Shown here: piece by piece, positions 38,732 through 54,200 of the stretch
Layout of the letters: each line of letters opens with the position of its first letter
How positions within the stretch are numbered: the first letter of the stretch is position 1
Source: Hydractinia symbiolongicarpus
Taxonomy: Eukaryota; Cnidaria; Hydrozoa; Anthoathecata; Hydractiniidae
Direction: 5' to 3'
Assembly: GCF_029227915.1 (NCBI RefSeq)
Contig: NC_079883.1
Span: 26,596,001 to 26,660,000, forward strand
DNA length: 64,000 nt
Translations under genes and position numbers: made by a program
Notes under the pieces: model-generated
What the model was told of the DNA's origin: nothing
The model's input: only the letters and a program-made list of their open reading frames with translations
The model's database searches: none

Positions 38732-40769
38732 ATGGGTGCAACCGTTGTTTACGTGTTTGGACTAATAGATTCTACAGTTCTGTTGTTCATGGCTGTTTTC
38801 TATGTATCTTTTCACACTTATATATTTATATATACTGTTGAAGTTTGGTTTTGCTGTTATTGTATATACTTCATAAGCGTGCAAAATAATGTTATAATGA
38901 TGCAAAATATCGTTAAATTGTCAGAGTAAAATGTCAATATTATAATAAATAATAAAGAAATGTCAATTTCTAGGATTAATTCCCTTGTTAGATCTCTTAA
39001 AATTTTGTTCTCTGCTTGAAAATACAATTTTCTTAACCAGTTCTTGTAGATAGTGACACTTTCTGATCTTGAATGCGATCACATCAATGCTGCTACATGC
39101 TGTGGTCGCTTAAACAAGGTAAAAACAAAACGCATTTTCATCCCTAATGTTGTCAATCGCATTGTATTAATTTTTGCAATGTATTAAGCACTAGAGCAAA
39201 ATTGTGTTTTCATTATCACGACCGCGCAATGTCATAAGCTTACCCACAAAACTATACTAGGTCGTTGAGCCATATGTACTATACAACACATTAATGATAG
39301 TTAGTATTGTTTTGAAGCCTTGTATAGTTTATACTGTGTTTTATTGTTGTGTTTTTTTTTTGCAGATTATCATTCCAGAAGCAGCGCTTTTAGGCTTGTT
39401 AAATATAGCTCTAATTTTTAATGGAAGTTTTGCTTTATTGGCATTCTCACTACCCATGTTTGTTTGGTTAATCTACAGGTACAGCGCTTTTTTAAATTTT
39501 GAGTTTTTATTACAAAAATTGGATAAAAACGAAATAGCATGCCTTAACACCTGGCTATACGCAAGATAAAGTTTCATGAAACGTTTTGCTAAAGAAGAAG
39601 AGATCTTATGGTTTCCAATGCTTCTTGAAATATTCTAACCTGTTTGTTGATTTTTTATATTTCTTCTTTTTTGGCAGATGTATGTTCGCCAGGATAGTTT
39701 TCTTGCACGGTCGGGTGTGTCCGAAGATGTTTTTTTCTCTCAAAACCAGATATTTTTAAATAAACTTCTGTGGGTCAAACATTTTCTTCAGAATTGCGGC
39801 GAAACCTAAGGGCAATATAGCGTATTTCGATCCCGCCGAAATTTATAATCGACAACAAGTGAAAACATTTACAAACGAGGCTATTGTGAAACTGATGTAT
39901 CATTTATTTGGATTCTTTGTCTTCTTATATTGGTATGTATTGTTTGATATCTGTTTTTTATTTGTTTATTTACGTATAAAAGTAATAAAGGAGCTTCTTG
40001 CTTACTTCAGTAGCTAGAATTCTGTGTTAGACAATGCCTGTTACCGACGGTAACAACGACCACTGCGGAATTCCTTTCAAATTAACAAAATGGTACATGA
40101 GACATGAGAAAAACGAATTTCGTTTTTAAAAAAATGAAGAAAAGCATTTTTAAAGCGTAAATAAGGGGTCGAATTCCTTGTGAATTTTTTTCTCAACTTA
40201 ATGATTTTCGCGCGTCCTCCGCGTATTCAAATCCTGGCAAAATATCTAAATTTTGCCGACCCGCAAAATAAAACTGTTCAAACAACAACAAATAAAATAA
40301 CGGATTAATTTTATTGTTGTAAGCTACTTTGTATTCTTCCTTTTAAATGTCAATGCACCATCGTTTTCTCCGACGACTTACAGACCTGGGGACGAGGTTG
40401 GGCTGTGATGTACGTCTTCCATATTTTTTCTCTTAATTTAATTCGCGTCGTGTGAAAAAATCTAAATTTTCGTCCAACGCTATATCAAATCCTTGCCAGA
40501 AAAATCAAACTAAGTTCATCCGCGTAAAAAATATCAAAATTGTCTTTCAAAATACACTCCCAAGAAATTTAATTCGGGATCATGTTTATTTTTTTCAAAG
40601 ATGTAACAGATGTATGATAATATCACTAATAAAAATATTGCACGGTAATAGCGTTTGATTTCTAGCATTTTTAAATTCCTCTTTTTTTTTCAGTATGATT
40701 ATGGAGCTTGTATCAGATGATGATAATTCGATGCACCCTTTTCCACCTCTGCCACACGAAGGAATGTGA
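38732..40769 (+). CDS. CNIH4: Cornichon family protein, CNIH4-like, 5 exons
   Basis: Exons 38732-38803, 39050-39118, 39366-39478, 39792-39932 and 40694-40769 join in phase to 157 codons (156 aa). Exon 1 gives the first membrane helix, exon 2 the signature [16 protein letters not shown] and RLNK. Exon 3 gives [15 protein letters not shown] and a second hydrophobic block. Exon 4 has [11 protein letters not shown] (compare FDPTEIHNR in CNIH4) and a third helix. Exon 5 has [11 protein letters not shown], with a short Pro-rich tail beyond the usual end. Cornichons are ER membrane cargo receptors that load clients into COPII vesicles; CNIH4 is linked to GPCR export. All introns are GT-AG. The start follows a TIR transposon, so the promoter may be partly transposon-derived. 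Confidence 0.92.
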
Positions 40770-42247
40770 AACAAATCTGCTCCGTCTAATAGCAATGTGT
40801 ACGCACATCAACTTTCTAGAACGTCACTTAAACAATACACTTCTTGCAGTTATTGGTGTGAAGACATGAAGGTCATGTGATGGTCCAGTGAACAGATCTA
40901 TTTACTGACATTGTTTTTCTCGTTTATTTTTTTTTTAGTATAAATATCTAATATTGATTTCTTGTCCTAGATATATTTATACACCAGCCAAATTTAGTAT
41001 ATCTTTTTTTATTTGTATATTTTAATACGTTCATTTATTAAAAAGAACATTTTTGTATACCTTACAAGCCAATAGATCTTGCTTTAAGAAAAGTGAATTT
41101 TTTATGCATTATTTGTGTGTCTGAAATATGCAAAAAATAATTTTTCAGAAATTTTTGTCCCGCCCTTAAGGTATTTTAGCCACTTGCCGTGACAAACCGT
41201 TGAAGGGAACGTACGTTGAAACGATAATTCGTGCGAAGATCTAGTCAGTCAATCCGGAGGTTTGTTACCTCCTCAAATTTTTATTTTCTAAAAAACTTGG
41301 AAATCCTGCAAAAAGATACCTTGAGGGAATTTATTTTCGCGAAAAAAAATTAGAAAATAAGATTTAATTTTTGCGTTGAGGATTTACGGTATGTGTAGTA
41401 CTTGAGGTAAATCCGAAGAAAAACTATTGTAAATCTTTTTCAAACAGAAACAACAAACCCTGCGGCTTTAAGATTTCCGTCATTAGCCTAAAAGGTTTTA
41501 AAATTTAAAGTAGACCTTGAATACGGAGAATTATGGGGTAAACAAATCACGAGTATCACGATTCTTAATTTTTTTTGTAACTAACCTGTATAATGTTAAA
41601 ATACAACTCAATAAATAAAAAATAAAAATTTTACATAGCTATATGAAGTATTCTAAAATGACAGTAAAAACTTTTACTGGATGTTTTTAAAAGTGAACAG
41701 GAAAATTCTGGAAATTCCAGAATACAAATCTTGCTATGTAGAAACTTGACGATTCGAATATAATAACTTCTAAACGAGCTCAATTTGAATGATGAAGTAG
41801 TTCATTGTTTATTTAATTCAGCAATAAATACATATTAGCATTTCAGTATTTAGGCCTGCAAAATTTACTCTCTTGTTGAAAATTTTTTCAAAATGGTGAA
41901 GGTGCATGATTTGATAACAGCTGATCTAAAAAGGAAAGTACGTTTTAAAAATAAGAAACAAGAATACAATTTTACCATAAACTGCAATAAAACCAGGTTG
42001 TTTAAATATTCTCTTTTTTAACCTCTCTTTGCCTCTTTGATTTAAAAAGGGAATTTAATACAAAGATACAAATCCATGTGATGTGATGCACAGGTATATT
42101 TCGTGAGACTTTTAAAAATCAAATCATTTCTAAGAAATCTTAGAAAAATATTTTGTGATACTTTGGGTTGATCTCAAGAAAGATTTTTAAGGAAATAAGG
42201 CACAAGGAGAACTGATAATTAGGCAGTAACAGAATAGTTACCTGTTT

Positions 42248-42325
42248 TCAATGGTGCCATAACTTGGTGGTTATAACTCTGGCACTTTGTGCGGGAGAAC
42301 GGGGTTCGATTCCACTTGGCGGTAA
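42248..42325 (+). repeat. tRNA-derived SINE head (candidate)
   Basis: ACTTGGTGGTTATAACTCTGGC resembles an A-box region and GGTTCGATTCC is an exact B box. They are about 50 nt apart, and no proper clover-leaf can be folded. Likely a SINE or tRNA pseudogene. Confidence 0.4.
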
Positions 42326-44644
42326 TTCAATATTATGCTACCATAGCCCTGGACTAGCTCCCTATCCAAGCTATAACCTTTCCTGGAAATATAGTGTAAT
42401 ATAGTATAATTAGCCGCTAATACGATATATATCTTTTTACTTAAATTTTCACTTTTCTTCGTTATCGATCTCCCCATAGCCATCTATATTTATATAGTTC
42501 AACATAAAGTTGTGCTTCAATTAAAACCAAGAAAAAGAACAAGAAACGATTTTGCAAAAAAGATATAATTTTACTGTAGCTAGCAGTACATATGTTGTCT
42601 ATATTATTAAACAACAAAACTATTCTGATTTCAAGAAAAAGCATAGAAAAGACGCAGTTAGCCGTAAAGAACGCAAAGAAGTTTTTAACAGCTAATTATA
42701 CTAGGCGTAGCATCTAATTATCCTGCATCGGCTAACTATATACTTTTACAGGTTAATTACCAGTTCACCGACTGCTCAGTGCAAGCAACAATAAACTTTT
42801 GTCACGTTTCGACAACTTTTTTGCAAAAAATTTAAAAAAAATCCTGTGCAAATATATTTATCTTTTTATCTGATAGAAGTAGTGCCACAAAGTGTCATTT
42901 GGAAGTTATTTTTAGGCCCCCTTTTTCCCATAAGAACAGGAGTTGAGTGTCCAGTCATGGAAGAACTACGCAAGACAGGATAAAGGTTTTTTGTTGCTTG
43001 CTCTTTAAGAAAAAAGGCACTCTAATCAATTTTGTGTAGCTAGTTTCATAGCTAGCTAGCAAGTAAGTAATTTCATGAAAGGGTATGCCAGCACCAATAA
43101 GGAGATCCAAGTCAGCACCAAAAATTGAGATAGCTAGCTAGCCAGCACACCTTTCTCACTTAGCTATTTATAAAATAATTCTTACCTGATAAAATACACG
43201 AATTTAAAAAATAGTGCTTAGCTCCCCATCAATAAAGCTACTACGACCAAACCAAAGAGACCGGCAAGGGGCGACCAACAAAATGTAAGCACTTTTAGTC
43301 ATGGCCGCACACGGAATGTTCTGACCACACGAAGAGTAACAGTGTCCGGGCTTTGTGCTGTCTGTCTCTATCTATCTCCCATCAGGCGATTTTAAAGATT
43401 CCGCCCCGCATAGCGGCGACGGAAATCAAAAATTATTTAATTCTTGCAGGAATCAATTTTCGCGATGGTATTTTATATATTAGATGAAAAGATTACCGTG
43501 GTATTTTTGTTTCGTTCAAGGACAGCGTTTTTGTATTCCACTGGCAAATAGTAATTACCATTTCTCGCGAAAAAATATTTTTGCTAAGCTACAATTTCGC
43601 TATTTAATTTTACTTCGGGCTTTTTATTGAAATAAGGGGACCCTTGAAGTTGCTTAGATCAGTGACAATCAGTTTTAGACGACTTTTAGTGAATGTAACA
43701 AAATAACACTGTCGTACCCGGAGCTATTTTTGAGATAAAACCTCGTTCTCCCAAAGAGCTCTAAAGACAAAAGTGGGCCGTTGGATGTTGCAGAGAGTTG
43801 TCGGATAGTGCGCAGACCCTAATTGGGTCGGAGTAGCTCAAAATGAGCATTAATTACTCCCCATGTAAGCCATGACCCCTGGGGCTAGCCATGTAAAAAA
43901 TGCACCATCTGGGTACCAATGAAGTGGAGCAGCAGGATTTAGACCGACATATTTTTCATTTGTTTTTTTAATGAAATTAAAGAAATGAACGGTTAATTGT
44001 TATTATAAAAACTCAACACGGTTTATATTTTGATGTTATCGACGCCACCTTGGTAAGTGTTGGTCGAAGAAAATAAAATAGGGGATTGGTCTATAGATTT
44101 CAATATTCCGAAGAAAATATCAAAATAACATATCTTTCTAAAAAATCTTGATAATCCTTTTTAGTTGTAATAAAATGTAACGAAAGAAATAATAGTTAAA
44201 AAAAGTACAACCCAAAATGGTGCAACGTTGACATGAAACAGCTCATACCTTCATATTGCTCTATTTTACACCATAACTAAACTTCTCCGAACTTGTGTCT
44301 TTATGCTGCTTTCAGAAAACACAGATAAGTTTTCGCGAATTTCGGTAATTTTTGGTAAATTATTCTTTAACGCGTAATTTTGTGAAAAATGAAAGAGCTC
44401 TGAGAAGTGAACAGATAAATATAAGAATAAAAAAATCTGATACCAAAACCCAAAAATACCCAGCCTGGCAGCAATATATACATAAAATAAATCTATAAAC
44501 AAAAATAACTCGAATGTCAGCGGAAGTTCGGTTCAGAAATAAAATAATGTTTGCAAACAAAGCACAGTGGAATCTCCTCCCGCTATAAGCAGAAATATAA
44601 ATAACTTTCATAAAGATAACTATGCCTGACCGCGCTTAACACAG

Positions 44645-44770
44645 ATTCTTTGAACCAACCACAATCACGAGCTTCTATACACCAATCACAAGGAGGCATA
44701 ACACCGGTTAAATCGGTTTCAAATCAAGATGGCTGCTCTTTGAAGATTTGCGTGCACCAATTTCGATGTT
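44645..44770 (+). promoter_or_regulatory. Possible promoter: two CCAAT boxes and an AAGATGGC element
   Basis: AACCAATCACAATCACG and CACCAATCACAAGG, then CAAGATGGCTGCTC (YY1-like), within about 90 bp. No coding exon follows: the ATG there hits TGA after three codons. It could be a promoter of a non-coding transcript or of a transposon. Confidence 0.25.
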
Positions 44771-45239
44771 GTGGTGTTTCGCAATGTAGGTACAAACCAC
44801 GTGGATGGCGACATTGTACACTGCAAACCGGACATACAACTGAAGTGTTGAAGGGAATTAACGATCTGAAGAAAAACAGGACTTGTGTGCACTATTCATC
44901 ATCATAACATTTCACGCAAAAAAATAAAATAAAAAAATAAATAAAAAGAAATCAATAAAAAAAATTATTATATATTTCGCAGAATTTAACTTGACGAATT
45001 TCACAAAAAAAAACCTCGCATAAAAACAACAAAGTTTAACACACTAAAGTAGCAGTTTTTACGCCCGTAAATTGGTGATGCTGTGGTTTTGAGAACGCGA
45101 TTGAAATGACGCAAGCGAACTGTAAAACAAATGCACGAGAAAACTTCAGTCATTATAAAAAATTATTCCTACTTGAACACCATCAAAAAATGTTGTCTCG
45201 TTCGTTGAAAAAAGTTTTGTACCAAAAAAACATATAGGC

Positions 45240-48200
45240 TTACTTTCCAGCAAGTTTATGAAGCTCGTTGAGTTGTTCTCGCTGTTGAACAATGCGCGGA
45301 TCGACAACTTCTTTGGTGTTTTCTTGGAAGAATATACCTTTGTGATACGCATACAAATGTGTTGCTTCCTCCTGGTAGCCGCACTCCAACACAGACTCTG
45401 GATTTAGCTAAAAGTTGAAGTCGTTCGTTAAAAAAACTACAGATTAACTGTCTAAGCATTGTATTTTCAATCATTAAGGCAACAATAAAATGCATAAAAA
45501 TTCCTGTTCTTAAATCAGAATTTTTCACTGTAACGAGAACAATGTGTTTATGTTACATTCATGTAACAGTGTCGAGATGCGACCATATGTTAGCATAGAC
45601 GTTAGCTGCAAGTTGTAAGAAACTGGAGATAATACTGCTTACCTGATTCCACCGATATTCGTTTCGATAATGAACCACTTCCATGTCTTCTCGATGAGTA
45701 TTTATTAACCTGGTAGATAAATAAGAACCCTACATCACTACAAAGACACAAGAAGTTCATTTTATATACATGTTTTTGTGAAAAAAAATCAATAGCTCAT
45801 TTGAAGTGCGAATGTGAAGGTTAACGCATTGACTTCAAACCTTATTGTCAGAAAATTTAGCGGGAAGTAAATTTGCCCAATTTTCGCGTTTTTTTCTCTA
45901 AATGTGGCGACATTAAGTTTCTGTTAACCGCAAATTGAAACTCCGTAAAGCTCTGAAATGTTAAATACAGTCATAAAATTCACTTTTTAATAGTCTCTCA
46001 AAATGTCTGTTTTGTTATAAATATTAACAAGTTTCTTCATCAGCTGCAAAATTAATTCTCGAAAATTAGATACTTCCACCAACCGCGACATTTTCTGACA
46101 ATACAGTATAACCTGGATCTCACTCAGGATGGCTATAGGTTAGAAATCTTACTAATCAAGCCTTCCCTGACACACATACATACCAACTTGTTGACCATTT
46201 TTATATAACTAAAATTACTACGTTAAAAAATGCAACACAGGATAAGTAATTTTAGATTTTAGGAGAAATTAATATTTCTGGTCCAAATTTCAACTTAGTT
46301 TTTCGGAGATTTTTGAAAATATGGCCACCATGTCACTTTGTATTAGTATGAAACCTACTCTAACAGCTTGTCACGTGCATATTTTTGCACGTCTGCAATT
46401 TTATGAGCAGGTAGATCGATTCTTTCTTCTTTTATACCAATAGCGTAATTGATAAGGTAACGCACTCCATTGATCTAAAATAGGATTACAGCAAGAAAAA
46501 TTACTTCATTTATCATATTTAAATTTGAACACATTATCGACGCTTAAGGGGGGTCATTTATCTATTTCTATTTATCTCAGTTTGACCGCTAAAATTAAAA
46601 ATAACACCATAAGAGTTGGCGTGAAAAAGGGGCGGCGTGGCGTTAATTAGGAGCGGCGTTAAATAGGGCCGACGAAATAAGGATCAACAAAGTTGCTCGC
46701 AAAAATATATGCAGGTGGGAACAATTACAGTGCGTCTACAATACAAAAAGTTCTTGTAATGAATTACCATCCCGAAATCCTTTTCAGCAAATTTAACGTC
46801 AAAAGCAATTTCAATATCGTGATCAGGAAGAATGGGTGCGCCCATGTCATCACATCCCAACCCGCATATTGCACCTGTAATAAACGTCTCTTCTTTGTCG
46901 CACCTGCAAACAAAACCATTTGTTTATAAAATGGAATATTTAAATTCATATAACTCAAGGCGGTAATACACGATTTAACCGTTTTTTTAATAAATCTTTC
47001 TTGCTTCACATTATAGCTATCATACCTACTAAATTTTCAAATTTATCTATTAGACATCTGCATGCCAAATATTTAGGTCGTATACCTCTCTGAGCTTTAA
47101 ATTTTAGCCATACTCGAAACCATCCATTCAATTTCTATAAAACCTCCTAATCGGGAAAATTACCTTTCGTTAGGATTATCCTTAGAACTTGAAACTATCG
47201 GGAAACTCGAATTTTCGGTCGATTTTTGCCATTTTTATATGCCAGTTATGTAGTAACCAAAAAAATATGTTAAATAACGTTATTACAATTGCGGTAGTAT
47301 GTTATCAACCGCTAAGAATTCAACAGTAACCTTTAACATTCTCCCTTCCTTCATCAATTTATTGAAGAACAATGTTGAAAACTACTTTTTTTCGTTAAAG
47401 ACAATGTTTTTTAAGCGTCGTAAAGTTTCTTTGTTTTGTCATGTTTTACTGCACGTACATCCGAGGTACAAAAATTGTTTGATTAGTTAAAACATGGACG
47501 TAGAAGTTAAAATATCTGCTATTTCTACCTCCATGCTTAGAATATTTCAAATTATTCAAAAAACTTAAATCTAAACCCTTCAGATTAATTGAATAACCTG
47601 AACCGTTCTAACTATTAAAAATCGCAGTCGACAATCTGACCATAATTGCCCACATTTGACAGATTGAATTCAATTAATCGAATCGTGTATCACTGTCTTC
47701 AGCATGAATATGGCTTTACCTGAATTCCGCCACAGGTGCAAAAAGCAAAGGAAGCATCGATGTCAGCCCGTGTATGTTGGGTAGATAAGTAGTTTCCCTA
47801 CAACATTAAAAAACAATTCTCTAACAAGATTTTAAAGTCATTGTTGTTGCTTCGCCTGGCCTAATGTGTAATAATATTGTATGTTTCTATGCAAAATTTT
47901 GAGGAATATAGCTAGCTAGCTGGTTTAAAAAGGTTTGAAGTTTATTTCAACAGATAACTTGATTTAATGGCATGGTTTGTGCTCATATTGCATAAATAAT
48001 GGATATCAAATACACGTAGGGAACTTTTCTGTCATTTTTAGTTATATTTATATATCCAAGGTGGTATTCAAGATGATTTTAGATGTTGTTTTTATTCTCA
48101 GTGCTCATAAATTTATTCACCGCCATTAACTCGACTTAAGTGTTACTAAAGTCAGAAATCAACAGCCCGTTTTGTAGCCCCTTTGAGATTCACGAAGTAA

Positions 48201-51200
48201 ACAAACATTTGCAAACTCTTTTTAAGCTTTTGTTTTTGAATACGCCATCAATTTTAAAACACTTCATTTTTGTCAGTGAGACAAGATGGTTGGGCGGGTA
48301 AATTGCCGTGGATCTGTTGGGCGGGTGAATGGCTGTGGATTTGTTGGGCGGGTGAATTGCCGTGAACTTCCACGGGCTAACAACTATTTCACAATAATAA
48401 ATGCTGGTGAAAAAAAACGTACAATGATCGATTTGGGAAAATTAATGCCTTCAAAATACAACTTATTGAAAAAATTAATCCCCAATTAATTTCTTCCATT
48501 AACATACCTTGCAATTATGGTGTTACCGGATGGGTTGATGTTGACACTTGCAGCTACTAACAAACGTGGATGTTTATCTTGTGGTTCTTCACACATAACA
48601 ACACTATTTACTGAGTCCTGTTCAACACGGCTTGCTCTAGAAGAAAGGTGTGATAGAGCATGAAGTTAGATAAATGTTGGACAGTAACAAGAATATGACA
48701 TAAAGCATCAAACGAATTCATTCATTCAACATTGAACTTTTATACTGGACTCTGTCTGACTGGTGCGTGAGAAAACAGATTTCTTTTGGAGCTTTCAGTA
48801 AAAATCACTTGCGAATCATCCTAAATGATTCGAACGATTATTCGAATCACATTACTTTAAGCAAATCAAAATTTCTTTTAGACGCATAAACATCGAATGA
48901 AATATTCTCTGTATGTCCCAGATTGTAGAAAAAATATATTTGTACCTTAGTCTAGCTGAAGCAGTTAGGCCAAAGAAGCTCACTTCAAATGGACTGAATG
49001 GACCACGCAATGAAATCTAAATTAAACAGCCAATTACTTAATTGAGTAGCTAGGAAGGAGGACTACAAAGTTATTCATCAAGAACGTACCTTTAAGACCT
49101 CCTCTCCACGTTCAATACGTGAACCTTCTGCAACGTTTTTTGTGTCAGATGATGCTTTCTTTAATGAAGCTCCTTGAAAATTTACCATCTCTCCGTGACG
49201 TTGCTACGACACAAAAAAAAAATGCAAACGAAACCTTCGGTAACCACTATGGGTATCGAAGGATTTGATATCTACCAGACTTACGAAAACACAAATATGT
49301 CACCTTTGATGAAAGTGGTTCCTCACAATACATAGCGTGGCCCTCTTCAATAAGTAGTCTGTTGATGCTTTTATCGTTGTTAAATATTTCCAACCGATAG
49401 GTCCCATGTATTAGTGAATAAACCTAAAAAAGGTTTGAACGCGTTAATCGCAAGCATCAAGATTATCGCTTTCGTTTAGATTGACCATAACATATACTAT
49501 AGGTATACTTTGGGAAATTCATAAACAATATAATTTTTCACCTCTACAACGCGTGATTACAGTTATTACTCCAGTAAGGTCAACGACTAAACTGGACCCA
49601 AGAGAGAAACTGCTAAGTATATTAGAGGATGATCTGTCAAATTTACCTTTCCAATTAACTGAATAGATCCTGGACTGGCCACCTCATTAAACCGTAATGC
49701 TGCTTCTTCCGTCCATGTTCCACGTATTGGCCGAATTTCACACAAGTAGCATTCGAATGCCTACAAATTAAAATAAGAAGGACAATGTGTAGCGAAATAT
49801 AAAATATAAAATACGGAGCATCCGCGGGAAACAAAAGCTCGGTGTTAGTATCTACCTGAAACGGGATATTCAGTAAAGCTTCTTGGCAAATGCGAATTTG
49901 CTTTAGATCAGAAATTGTGGATGTGTTGCCATAATCGAGAAAAAACACCTGAAATAAAAACGCATTTTACAAGGTTATTACATAGATAGTCTCCTCAATC
50001 ACTTCAACGAAGCTGTTACTTAATTTAAATGAATCGCTATTAAACCTGCTTTTAAGGTTGCAGTTGAAAGATTGTGTGCCACGCCATATGCAAAATAATT
50101 TTGTTTTATATCCCAACTAATCAGTATAGTTAAAAACATATCAAACCAAAAATATACCTTCACATGTCGATCTGAACATTGGATTATCTCAGCACGAAAG
50201 AATTCATCTTCGAAGGGAGCTAAGCAGTAGGAACCAACTCTAATATCCTCAGTTCTCATTGGCTTTAAATTTCTGCCGCTGAGTTCGTTTAATTTGATAT
50301 GCAACTGAAGCATTCGTTTTTGTGTCTCCTGATCGGAATATGTCGCCCAAAAATGACCAGGGTTAATGCACTAAATAAATATTAGCCATTAATAAAAATA
50401 ACACATCCGATGGAGAGATGTACTCACCAACGGTAGCTAAATAGCAAGTTGGCTTTATTCTTATGCTAAAAATAAAGTTTTCCCTAAGAGTTTCCATACT
50501 ATACATTCTTCAATTCTCTGTTAAGTGATGTTTCATAACTTTAATCAAAATGGACGTGCCACATGAACTTCTTTTAAACTTTTAGTGTTGTTACTGTTCT
50601 TACAGAAGAATACAAATGTACAATTATCTCACCTAACGTTAACGTTTTATGAAATTTTAAATTAACTACAAAATGTTTATACGACGAAGAGATACCAACT
50701 TAAGGAAGGTGTATACTGTGCATTTCTGGTCCCCAAAGCCAACCATAAAAATGCTATATTTAAAATTTCTTCGTCTTTACCATAGAAAACATAAAACACA
50801 AACCTCTTGTATAATGAGATTAATGTAACCAGTCTCTTGCAGTTCAACCTGATATCAAAAAGAAAATATGATAAAAGAATGTGAACACAGCATAAAACAC
50901 TACGTACTGTGACATAGCCAACGTAATGAAGTTGTTGGTTACCGAGAAGAAAAAAACATCCTTAGTCTATGGGCAGTTTTGCAGTATTATAAACCTACCA
51001 ACACTTTAAGCCTGAAAAACAAAATAGGACATTTGAGTTTTGCGAAATAACAATAGTTTACAGTTTATCCAGACTCCCAGCTGAGTTTATTATTACCCTT
51101 ACAACGCTAAATTCAAGTCTTAAAACCTCCCCTGGGCATCAAAAAGTTTTTATATAAAAATTACATTCCATCCATTACCTGACGAGGGTTGCCTTGCAAT

Positions 51201-54200
51201 GTAACGCTTAGTGTTCCTTCTTTACCAAGTCCAGTATTAACTCTGAAATGAAAAAAGGTGTTACCTCAGGAACAATTCTGACATCATATGAACAAATAGT
51301 GTTTTTAGTAGAAAAACTACAACCCTATCGAAAATTAATTTCTACAGTCGATTACAAAAAAAATTATTTTGATATTCACCTGTTAGTTAGTAGACCTGTT
51401 TCTGGATTGTGAGAAAGCAATGGCTTATTAAGCAATGTCTGTCGGAATTTCTCGTCGTTTTTCTTTGACACGAGTATATTGAGTGGCACACGCAGGTGTC
51501 TAAATGTAATAACTGAAACACTAAAGCCTCAAACAATGACTTAACATACGTTATTACAGTGACAAACATACCCAAATAAACAAACTAACAAATTATCTAC
51601 CTTAGTTTGATTGCCTTGTATACAGCAACAGTGACTGGTGATTCTCCCGATAGTTCATTTTCAAACTCAATAAAAGCTCTGTAAAAGAAAAAAAAGTTAG
51701 TTTAGAAATATAAATTACACAGTCTCTTTGAATCCTGGACAAACCAGATTACCTAGAATTTTCAAAGTATAGTCTCTTTCCACGTCCACATTGGCGAAAC
51801 AAATTTGCAACACTTGAACGATAATGACACAAGGTTGGAGGTGCACCATGTACCTACAATAAATATTCTAGCTATTCTATTAACATGTACCTGCACTAAA
51901 TATTTTTGATAACGTACCTGCACTGAGTATAATACACAACAAGAGCCAATTGCCTTATACTGAAGTTTATTTGAGGCAAAAATCACTCGCTGGTAGCTAC
52001 AATAGGGGTTAACAAATTTATTTTTCAATGTATATGTCGTTATTTTTCAAAATTATTTATCCACCTGCCATGATGTTTATTTTAGACGAGAACTGAAAAT
52101 AACAGAGGAACACTATGACAATAAAGTATCTTTTTTATGAGCAATGGGCCGCAGTTAGGAGGAAGAAATTAAGAGCATAAAAATTCTAATATGTATGTCA
52201 TAATAATTATTTTAAAGCTCAAATTTATAGTTGTCCAAGAAGATATGCCGTAGCATGCTAAACCTGATCCAGCTAACAAAACAGATTGAGCAGAATATTT
52301 CAAACTCAAGTGTTGATGTTTTGTGCTTGAAACAATTTTTCTGGCGCATATGCTCAAGGGAACTAAGAAACCTATGTATTCTCTACAATATCTGTTCTGC
52401 CTTAAATGGTACCAATTTTTTGTGGGTATTAATTTTAGAGCATTTGGCATATTTTAGCATAATTCGCAAAATTAAATATCTGAAAAATATTCTTTAAGAT
52501 AACATTTATAAAAATTCATTAACATTAAGAGTTCGTAAACGAATTCTAAAGATAATCAGAGAGCAATTTTATTTATATATATTTACTTTATTAAAGTGTA
52601 TAGTACAGCTATGACAAAGGGTGATTAAAAGCATAGTACTGTGAATGTTTTAAAATATCTGATAACATTTCTACGCCATACGCGGAAATGTTTTCGAACG
52701 ATCATTTTAAAGAACTAATAGCTGCAAAATGAAGTACCTGCTAAAATATTTTTAATCCATAAACAAGTCCATAAAGTAGGTGATACTAATATACTGACAA
52801 CTAAAGGATATTGAACTTATAACTTTAGTCAACTGGGAACATTTTTTAAATATTTTCCTACTAACAAAAGTAACACCAGGAACCGTACCACCACAGTTGT
52901 AAATGGGTTATGTCCAGATAATGTTTTTGTTGCTTCTGCTTCCTCAATCTCTTGTGTATGGAAATAACTTGGATAATAAGCACCAGCTATAACAATCTAA
53001 AAAAATAAATAAATAAATATAACAAACAAAATCAAAATATATAGTGCACACACTCTCTTAAATAAGACTCCTTTTCCTTAAATTCCCAAAAGCAAACATA
53101 ATTGTCTCTTACCTTTAAAACAAACTCATTTTCTTTGTCTAGTTCATCTCTACATTGTAAATAAAAAACTTGTTACAAGACATCCAAGCAAACAAAAGTA
53201 CAGTTTGTGAAATAACTAGTTTTATTTACCTTTTGTAAATGTTACGATGGGTAAAAATGTTAAAACTTTTTAAACGTTCTTCTAGTTCTTTTACAAGTAA
53301 GTCAACCTGAAAGTAGAAGAAGCGTTTATATTCAGCAAGGCACCCAGTGGGTACGTTTATATTCAGTAATGCACCCAGTGGGTAATCAATACAAATAATA
53401 GTAGATTGCCTAAAATTTGGTGCTCAAAAAAAATAATATTTCCTAATTTACTTTATCTTATATTTATGAGAGCATACTGATTACAAGTATTGAAAACTAC
53501 ACTGTAATGAATTTTTTAACATTCCAGTGGGCAGCTTTAGTAACAAATGTAACCAAACCAATGTTCAACACTAAATTCACATTAAACAATCGAAACTTTA
53601 ATGGACCTACGTCAATTTAAAACATCAGAAAAAAATCAAAGTTTGAAAATCCGTATTTTTTAATTGAGTATAAATCTGCCATTTTTGAGCTGATAAGATT
53701 TTTTTTTAAAACCGACTTCGTCACATTCAAGTGTGTATTGTTCTCCTTTTTTTGCAAAAAATAATGATCTAATTCTAATAATCCAAAGCTGGTAACGGAA
53801 AAAAGGACACAGGTCTTTCTATAGGACTTCACATGTACCAGGTGTCACTACTTTTCTTTATATATTTTAGATTAAAATGCATGGTTTATGCCCTTAACTA
53901 ATAGAGTGGTTGAATTTGGACCTTTTACATTCTGATAGCAGATTTTTGTTAAAGTTTCTTGTTGCATAGTAGACTGCCTCAGTTTTCCAAGATGGCGATT
54001 TCGACGCTTGGATGTATGATATAAAGGTATGGGAAGTTGTTATGGATTTAGATAAAAAGTTCGAGACATTTTAACGTTTTAAGGTTGAGCTTTCATTAGC
54101 TGTTTTAGCTTACCAGTTGTACAAAAGTGCTAATTTGACAAAATCTCGTGATCTCACTAAAGCTACTGTTTCTTCTCTGACATATGATGACACGAGAAAG

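Larger units (their letters stand above)
40770..45239. other. Intergenic region between convergent CNIH4 and TDRD9
   Basis: No coding gene recognised. It contains the cnih4 3' untranslated part, a tRNA-like SINE candidate at 42248-42325, a run of TAGCTAGC at about 43040-43145, and a CCAAT-box cluster at 44645-44770. Confidence 0.55.
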